64,000 nucleotides of DNA. Origin: an uncultured Flavobacterium sp. (GTDB taxonomy: Bacteria > Bacteroidota > Bacteroidia > Flavobacteriales > Flavobacteriaceae). Below, piece by piece: positions 59,148 to 64,000 of the stretch. The stretch lies in the NCBI GenBank assembly GCA_934636265.1, contig CAKUAD010000001.1, positions 1-64,000 of the forward strand, read 5' to 3'. The position numbers were made by a program, and so were the translations under genes. The notes beneath the pieces were generated by a model. The model searched no databases. It was not told the origin of the DNA and saw nothing but the letters and a program-made list of their open reading frames with translations. Each line of letters begins with the position of its first letter. Within the stretch, counting starts at the first letter, position 1.

Positions 59148-60403
59148 TTTTTTATGGGAATTTTGATGGAAATGGTGATTCCTCGGCCGTAATTGTTAAA
59201 AGCTTTAACCTTCCAGCCATGCAAGTTGCACACTTTTTTGACATAATACAAGCCCAGCCCAAAGCCTGATGTTTCGTTGCTTTTTTCATTGGGGACCCGG
59301 TAAAACCTGTCAAAAATATGGCTGAGCTTTTTGGGTGGGACGCCGATGCCTTCGTCGGAAAAGTCCAGCACCAAAGCCTTGCCCTCGCGCCGGGCGGTCA
59401 CAGTTATCTTGGGATGTTCATCACTGTATTTGATGGAGTTGTCAAATAGATTCTGAATGAGGTTCTTAAAGTGAAAGACGTCCAGGCGGTAACGTGGTCG
59501 GTAATCGGCGTGTATCTCGATCGTGGCGTTCTCAAAACGCTGGCGGAAATCTGCGGCGACTTCTTCAATCAGGGTTACAGGCTCCTCGGTTGACTTTTTT
59601 AGCTGAAGCGGCATTCGGTCTGACCGCGCAATGTTCAGGATGGTGTCGATGTGATCGTTTAGCTTTTCACTTTGTTCTACGATAAGCTCGGTGTATCGGT
59701 CCAGTCGCTGGTTTAAAAACACTTCCCGTTGGGTCTGCATTGACCGCGCCGCCAACAAAATGCTGGAAAGCGGCGTTTTAAATTCATGCGTCATGTTGTT
59801 AAGAAAATCGCGCTGCAGATCAGAGTATTTCCGCTGTTGGATAATTGTAAAAATCGAATAGACGTACAAAAATAAAATCAGAATAAGCGCGCCCGACAAT
59901 ATGAGCCATAACTTGAGCGACCCGAACAGGTATGACGTTTCATTGGGGAACCGCACCGCAAAGTAATAAACCAGATTCCGGTGTTTGGGAAAGTACAGTG
60001 ATTTGGTGCCATAGGCCTGTTTGCCCATCGCAACGTAGCTGCCGTATACCATCTCGTCGCTTTCGCAGTCGTACATGGCGTATTCAAAATCCGTATTCAA
60101 GTTGATTTTTTCAAACTCAGCCTTGAGATAGTGTTCCAGGATGTCCGGTTCAAAGTCATTGTTTACGTTGACGATGTAATAGTCATTGGCTACCTTCCGC
60201 ACCGGATTTTCGGCCGGAATTTCATGACTGGAATGTTCGTAAAGTCTTTTGACGACTTCCAGCAATGCGATGTGTGCCTTTTGGCTGAATTTTGTCTCTT
60301 CCAGATTGTATGCCTGCCGTGTCCAAAGCAGCTGTGCGATTAGAATCCCGACAATGGCAATCAGACCCAGAACGATGATAATATTTAAACGCGCCCGTTT
60401 CAA
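59144..60403 (-). CDS. Sensor histidine kinase (RprX-like), TTG start
   Basis: 419 residues. Two membrane helices (about 7-27 and 165-188) flank a periplasmic domain of about 135 residues with NDYYIVNVNNDFEPDILEHY. Then a HisKA domain with His207 (NNMTHEFKTPLSSI) and HATPase (QNLFDNSIKYS, DEGIGVPPKKLSHIFDRFY). The start codon is TTG: the first ATG in frame would remove the first helix, and a stop codon lies just upstream. It forms an operon with the OmpR-type gene. Confidence 0.93.
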   Translation of the reverse strand: MKRARLNIIIVLGLIAIVGILIAQLLWTRQAYNLEETKFSQKAHIALLEVVKRLYEHSSHEIPAENPVRKVANDYYIVNVNNDFEPDILEHYLKAEFEKINLNTDFEYAMYDCESDEMVYGSYVAMGKQAYGTKSLYFPKHRNLVYYFAVRFPNETSYLFGSLKLWLILSGALILILFLYVYSIFTIIQQRKYSDLQRDFLNNMTHEFKTPLSSILLAARSMQTQREVFLNQRLDRYTELIVEQSEKLNDHIDTILNIARSDRMPLQLKKSTEEPVTLIEEVAADFRQRFENATIEIHADYRPRYRLDVFHFKNLIQNLFDNSIKYSDEHPKITVTARREGKALVLDFSDEGIGVPPKKLSHIFDRFYRVPNEKSNETSGFGLGLYYVKKVCNLHGWKVKAFNNYGRGITISIKIPIKK

Positions 60404-60553
60404 ATGAATTTTTTCGTAATATTAACCATAAAAAAAATCCGATTTTATCATTAACAACTCGTTAACAAAGGTTTGAATTCAGTTAACATCGGGTTACGGT
60501 TTAACACGTTATTTTTGGAACATCAAAATTGTAAACTTTAAACGACTAAAAAT
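60404..60553. promoter_or_regulatory. Divergent control region with paired TTAACA repeats
   Basis: TTAACA at 60451 and 60462 (11-base spacing), TTAACA at 60483 and TTACGG at 60494 (11-base spacing), and one more TTAACA at 60501. The two pairs are 32 bases apart, about three helical turns. OmpR-family regulators bind direct repeats of this spacing. A perfect -7 box TATTTTTG for the DUF1573 gene is at 60510-60517. Confidence 0.55.
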
Positions 60554-60958
60554 ATGAAAGTACTAAAGATTTCGGCACTGGCCCTCGTATTCGGACTGAT
60601 GTCTTTTACAGGGACCGACGTAAAAAGCGAGCCTGTAGTAAAGACCGTTCAAGCTAAAGCGGTAACCTGGAAAGCTGAAACTGTTGATTTGGGCGACATC
60701 CCGCAAGGTAAGCCAAAAGACATGACTTTTGAGTTTTCGAACACCGGTAAAGGTGACGTTATCATTACCAATGTAAAACCAGCTTGCGGGTGTACAGCGG
60801 CCGATTACACCAAGACTCCGGTAAAACCAGGTGACAAAGGTTATGTAAAAGCTACCTACAACGCAGCTGCCAAAGGGCCTTTCTCAAAAACCGTAACGGT
60901 TACCCTGACTGGTGTTGAAAAACCTGTAGTTTTGACTTTTAAAGGAACTGTGATTTAA
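60554..60958 (+). CDS. DUF1573 exported protein
   Basis: 134 residues. Signal peptide about 1-20, then a DUF1573 domain, an Ig-like/ASPM-Hydin-type beta sandwich (VDLGDIPQGKPKDMTFEFSN, VKPACGCTAADYTKTPVKPG, YVKATYNAAAKGPFSKTV). The conserved Cys-Gly-Cys pair is present. Secreted or periplasmic, function not known. It is divergent from the OmpR/kinase operon and followed by a strong terminator, so it may be a target of that system. Confidence 0.9.
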   Translation: MKVLKISALALVFGLMSFTGTDVKSEPVVKTVQAKAVTWKAETVDLGDIPQGKPKDMTFEFSNTGKGDVIITNVKPACGCTAADYTKTPVKPGDKGYVKATYNAAAKGPFSKTVTVTLTGVEKPVVLTFKGTVI

Positions 60959-60980
60959 GGATCAACAATTTGGAAACAAA

Positions 60981-61014
60981 AAAAATCTGATGTTCATGCA
61001 TCAGATTTTTTTTT
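60981..61014. terminator. Strong bidirectional terminator
   Basis: Perfect 12-pair stem AAAAATCTGATG / CATCAGATTTTT with loop TTCATG; A- and T-runs on both sides serve the convergent DUF1573 and rimO genes. Confidence 0.85.
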
Positions 61015-61018
61015 GTCT

Positions 61019-62326
61019 TTAAGCGGGTTGGCCGTATAAATCAAATTCTGTGGCGTCGGTAATGCGGATGTTGGCAAATTCGCCTGTTTTCAGGTAATGT
61101 TGTGTCGCGTCAATCAGCACTTCGTTGTCTACGTCAGGACTGTCAAACTCCGTACGCCCAACGTAATGCGTACCTTCTTTGCGGTCGATGATGCAACGGA
61201 ACGTCTGCCCGATTTTTTCCTGGTTGAGTTCCCATGAAATCTGTGACTGAAGTTCCATGATCTCATTGGCGCGTTGTTGTTTTACTTCCTGCGGTACATC
61301 GTCTTCCAAAAGGTAAGCGTGGGTGTTCTCTTCATGCGAATAGGTAAAACAGCCCAGGCGTTCAAATCGCATGTTGGCTACCCAGTTTTTCAGGATTTGG
61401 AAATCCTCTTCCGTTTCACCGGGATAGCCTACAATAAGCGTGGTTCGGATGGCCATGCCAGGAACGGCTTTGCGGAACTCTGAAATCAGTTGGGTAGTCT
61501 TGGACTGAGTAGTTCCGCGGCGCATCGATTTCAGGATTTTGTCAGAAATGTGCTGGAGTGGAATGTCTAGATAATTGCAGATTTTGGGTTCGCGCTTCAT
61601 CAACTCAAGTACGTCCATCGGGAAACCAGTAGGGAAGGCGTAATGCAGCCTGATCCATTCGATTCCATCAACTGCCGCCAGGGCTTCGAGTAATTCGGCC
61701 AAGTTGCGCTTTTTATACAAATCGAGTCCGTAATAAGTCAAGTCTTGCGCAATCAAGATCAACTCCTTGACGCCGTCTCTTGCCAGCCCTTGCGCTTCTT
61801 TTACCAGTTTTTCAATGGGTTGTGAGACGTGTTTCCCGCGCATGATCGGGATGGCGCAAAAACTGCACGGGCGGTCGCATCCTTCGGCAATTTTTAAATA
61901 GGCGTAATTTTTAGGCGTAGTCGTCAATCGCTCGCCCAGTAGTTCATGTTTGTAATCGGCTCCGAGTGCTTTTAGCAAAAGCGGAAGTTCAGTTGTTCCA
62001 AAATATTGGTCAATGTTTGGGATTTCCTTTTCCAAATCCGGACGGTATCGCTCTGAGAGGCATCCGGTGACAAAAACTTTGTCAACCAGACCACGCTCTT
62101 TTTTATCGGCATAGGCCAGGATGGTATTCACCGATTCTTCCTTGGCATTGTCAATGAATCCGCAAGTGTTGATGACTACGATGTTGCCATCTTCCCGTGC
62201 CTCGTGTTCAACATCCTTGCCGCTGGCACGCAGCTGACCCATCAGGACTTCGCTGTCATATACGTTTTTAGAACATCCAAGGGTGATGACATTAATTTTA
62301 TTCTTCTTTGTCGAACGCGTTCTCAT
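61019..62326 (-). CDS. rimO: RimO, methylthiotransferase of ribosomal protein S12
   Basis: 435 residues starting at MRTRSTKKNKINVITLGCSK; longer frames have no family support and reach into the next gene. UPF0004 domain with three cluster cysteines (TLGCSKNVYDSE, INTCGFIDNAKEES, VTGCLSERYRPD), radical SAM core with CDRPCSFCAIP (CX3CX2C), and a C-terminal TRAM domain (about 370-435). It methylthiolates Asp88 of S12. Confidence 0.96.
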   Translation of the reverse strand: MRTRSTKKNKINVITLGCSKNVYDSEVLMGQLRASGKDVEHEAREDGNIVVINTCGFIDNAKEESVNTILAYADKKERGLVDKVFVTGCLSERYRPDLEKEIPNIDQYFGTTELPLLLKALGADYKHELLGERLTTTPKNYAYLKIAEGCDRPCSFCAIPIMRGKHVSQPIEKLVKEAQGLARDGVKELILIAQDLTYYGLDLYKKRNLAELLEALAAVDGIEWIRLHYAFPTGFPMDVLELMKREPKICNYLDIPLQHISDKILKSMRRGTTQSKTTQLISEFRKAVPGMAIRTTLIVGYPGETEEDFQILKNWVANMRFERLGCFTYSHEENTHAYLLEDDVPQEVKQQRANEIMELQSQISWELNQEKIGQTFRCIIDRKEGTHYVGRTEFDSPDVDNEVLIDATQHYLKTGEFANIRITDATEFDLYGQPA

Positions 62327-62398
62327 GGCCAATAATTGGGGTGCAAAATTACAATTTTTTAATCGCCTGGCCCAGCGGCAATCAACTTTTACCACAAT

Positions 62399-62424
62399 AA
62401 AAAAGCCATCTCTTTCAAGATGGC
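62399..62424 (-). terminator. Terminator of the FadL-type porin gene
   Basis: On the minus strand: GCCATCTT / GAGATGGC-type stem (seven pairs) with a short loop and a T-run from the A-tract at 62397-62404. Confidence 0.65.
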
Positions 62425-62438
62425 CGGTAGGGATTTTG

Positions 62439-63932
62439 TTAAAGTTCAAAGACCAGTCCCAGCGAGATGTTGTTGCTGGTTTCCCGAATAGCCGGAGCGT
62501 TGACAAATCCTGCGCTGTACATCGGTTGGTTGTAATCGCGCCGCGCATGGGTATAGGACAAGTCCAGACGGGTGTTCCCAAAATTGTAGCCAAATCCGCC
62601 CGAAAATGCGTTTAGGTCTCCAATGGTGTTCCCGTTTTTATACGGACTCTGCTCATTGCGGTAGCCGGCGCGCAAACTCACATTCTTGATGCGGTATTCG
62701 CCTCCGATGCGCAGTTCGCCGGCCATTTCCATGACGTCCTCAAGAGCGCGGTTGGCGCGTGCAAAGTCGCTCTCTGGTCTAAAGGTGATGTTTCGATAAT
62801 CCTTGAGGCTGTAATCAAGGCTGAGCAATCCGCTTTTGCCAAAGATGTAGGCCAAACTTCCGGTCCATTTTCCAGGCGTCTGCAGTTTATACGTCTCGTA
62901 AATAATGGTCACGTTGGGATCGACTACAGCGGTTAAATCTACGCCATCTTCTGCCCGAACGCTCGAAATACTCTGCGATACCTCGTCGTTAAGCCGATAC
63001 CAGGTGGGTGATTCATACGCCAAACCGGCGCGCCATTCACTCGTGATTTTTGCAATCATGCCCAGTTGAAATGAGAATCCGCTGCCATAGGTGTACAAGT
63101 CGTTGTTAAAACGCAGTCGCTGCAAGCCGTCGTTGGTATTGTTGGTGTTTGATTCGTAAAAACTAGATGACATCCTAAAGTCGGTAAAATGCGAGTTGAG
63201 GCTCAAGCCAAAAAACAGGTTGTCCTTGTACTGAGCCGATACATTGAAATTTGCACGTCCATTGTAACCCGTGGTGACATACGAATATTCCTGATAGTAA
63301 TTTCCGCCCGCCGGAACGTTTGAGACATACGACGAGTTGGTGGGAGAATTCTCCACAGGATTGATAACAAAGGCCTGATAACCCAAAAACGCCTGAGCAT
63401 CGGCATAGTTAAGTTCTTCGTAATAAAAATCCTGAAGGATGTTGAGCGGAACCCCGCCGTTCATATTGGCAAACGACGTAAAGTATCCCTCGACTGAATT
63501 AGGGCTTACACCTTGTGTGTATCGCGTATTGTCGAGATTGTTGACATTTTCATAGTTGAGCGCAAACGCAAATTTTTTCCAGTCGCTTTTTGCATCTTCG
63601 TTGTAGAGAACATAAACGCCACCCGCCTGATTTAGGTCAAAGGCGTTGTCTGTCTCAGATGTGCGCGTTCCAAAATAATCCGATTGGTTCCTGACGTTGT
63701 AACTGCTTAGCGTCACGCCCACCTGCGTCGTGGTAAAAATCGCCGAGCCCGCCGGGTTGTTGTTAAGGGACGACAGGTCGCCGCCCAAAGCCCCAAAGGC
63801 GCCTCCCATCGCACGGTATCGGGCGGATCCGGAAATGTTGTCCTGCGCATAACGCACGGCATCAGAAATCTCTTGCGACAAAACCGACCCTGTGGTCAGT
63901 ACGGTCGCCAAAAGGAAGAATATTCTTTTCAT
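62439..63932 (-). CDS. OmpP1/FadL/TodX-family outer-membrane channel
   Basis: 497 residues. Signal peptide about 1-19 (LLATVLTTGSVLSQ), the N-terminal hatch region with RYAQDNISGSARYRAMGGAF and LSSLNNNPAGSAIF (the NPAG element conserved in FadL proteins), then many amphipathic strands up to the last ISLGLVFEL. A transporter for hydrophobic compounds in the outer membrane. The 112-base gap to rimO holds its terminator. Confidence 0.9.
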   Translation of the reverse strand: MKRIFFLLATVLTTGSVLSQEISDAVRYAQDNISGSARYRAMGGAFGALGGDLSSLNNNPAGSAIFTTTQVGVTLSSYNVRNQSDYFGTRTSETDNAFDLNQAGGVYVLYNEDAKSDWKKFAFALNYENVNNLDNTRYTQGVSPNSVEGYFTSFANMNGGVPLNILQDFYYEELNYADAQAFLGYQAFVINPVENSPTNSSYVSNVPAGGNYYQEYSYVTTGYNGRANFNVSAQYKDNLFFGLSLNSHFTDFRMSSSFYESNTNNTNDGLQRLRFNNDLYTYGSGFSFQLGMIAKITSEWRAGLAYESPTWYRLNDEVSQSISSVRAEDGVDLTAVVDPNVTIIYETYKLQTPGKWTGSLAYIFGKSGLLSLDYSLKDYRNITFRPESDFARANRALEDVMEMAGELRIGGEYRIKNVSLRAGYRNEQSPYKNGNTIGDLNAFSGGFGYNFGNTRLDLSYTHARRDYNQPMYSAGFVNAPAIRETSNNISLGLVFEL

Positions 63933-63957
63933 AATTGATTGTCAGATTAGATTCGCA

Positions 63958-64000
63958 TTAGCGACGGCCCCCGCCTCCGCCTCCGCCACCACGGGTACCT
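63958..64000 (-). CDS. C-terminal tail of a glycine-rich protein (partial)
   Basis: Only 13 codons and the TAA stop are visible. In the minus-strand frame that ends in TAA the residues read GTRGGGGGGGRR. The gene is upstream of the porin gene on the same strand with a 25-base gap, so it is probably the first gene of that operon. Its identity cannot be told from this tail. Confidence 0.6.
   Translation of the reverse strand, partial: GTRGGGGGGGGRR

Overview
The window looks like chromosomal DNA of a member of the Flavobacteriaceae (phylum Bacteroidota). The evidence is the promoter type (TTG about 19 bases upstream of TAnnTTTG), a T9SS sorting-domain protein, VGINT-type surface proteins, TPR sensor kinases, a long SecA without the C-terminal zinc finger, a DnaJ with half a zinc finger, DUF4295 behind L28 and L33, bacillithiol synthesis (BshC) and DUF2807/PspC/PadR genes. 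Gene density is high. I saw no rRNA, tRNA, intact insertion sequence, prophage or CRISPR array. Most of the window is ordinary core genome.

Layout. 1-3.2 kb: a leftward envelope cluster (DUF4870, a 44-residue peptide, PadR, PspC, DUF2807 lipoprotein). 3.2-3.7 kb: a non-coding region with a dispersed regulatory-looking element whose second copy lies at 19.3 kb. 3.7-7.7 kb: DUF4442, SDR epimerase, YceI, grpE-dnaJ. 7.9-13 kb: a NatAB-like exporter split by a DUF808 gene, then a sigma-54 activator without a DNA-binding domain, a truncated helicase-like NTPase and DUF2007. 13-16 kb: MFS transporter and ABC-F. 16-19.3 kb: a three-gene unit of ECF sigma factor, anti-sigma-like membrane protein ending in a TonB-plug-like motif, and VWA-domain protein. 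19.5-26.2 kb: propeller-like protein, PPK2, outer-membrane barrel, MATE, MeaB, GlcD-type oxidase. 26.3-32 kb: SecA, DUF2795, PduO-type adenosyltransferase, LolD-like ATPase. 32-38.7 kb: lipoprotein, TPR kinase/LuxR regulator pair, two surface proteins, methyltransferase; this block looks more AT-rich and accessory-like. 38.7-50 kb: Uup-type ABC-F, Hsp20, lipoprotein, GT2, lipoyl E2, T9SS cargo, DnaQ-type exonuclease, FAH hydrolase, Hpt, CinA. 50-52.3 kb: rpmB-rpmG-DUF4295-ftsY and a small membrane protein. 52.2-64 kb: serine hydrolase, lipoprotein, DUF721, ndk, bshC, a radical SAM protein, an OmpR/histidine-kinase pair facing a DUF1573 gene, rimO, a FadL-type porin and the tail of one more gene.

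The most useful observations beyond gene calling are these: (i) a ~165-base element present twice in non-coding DNA, with TACC/GGTA dyads and a 26-base identical core; (ii) several genes whose -7 promoter box ends exactly 4 bases before the start codon, which predicts leaderless mRNAs; (iii) paired 11-base-spaced TTAACA repeats between an OmpR/kinase operon and a DUF1573 gene; (iv) the sigma/plug-anti-sigma/VWA cassette; (v) a radical SAM protein with CX4CX2C spacing; (vi) a sigma-54 activator with GAFTSA and no HTH. I found no clearly new defence or mobile system.
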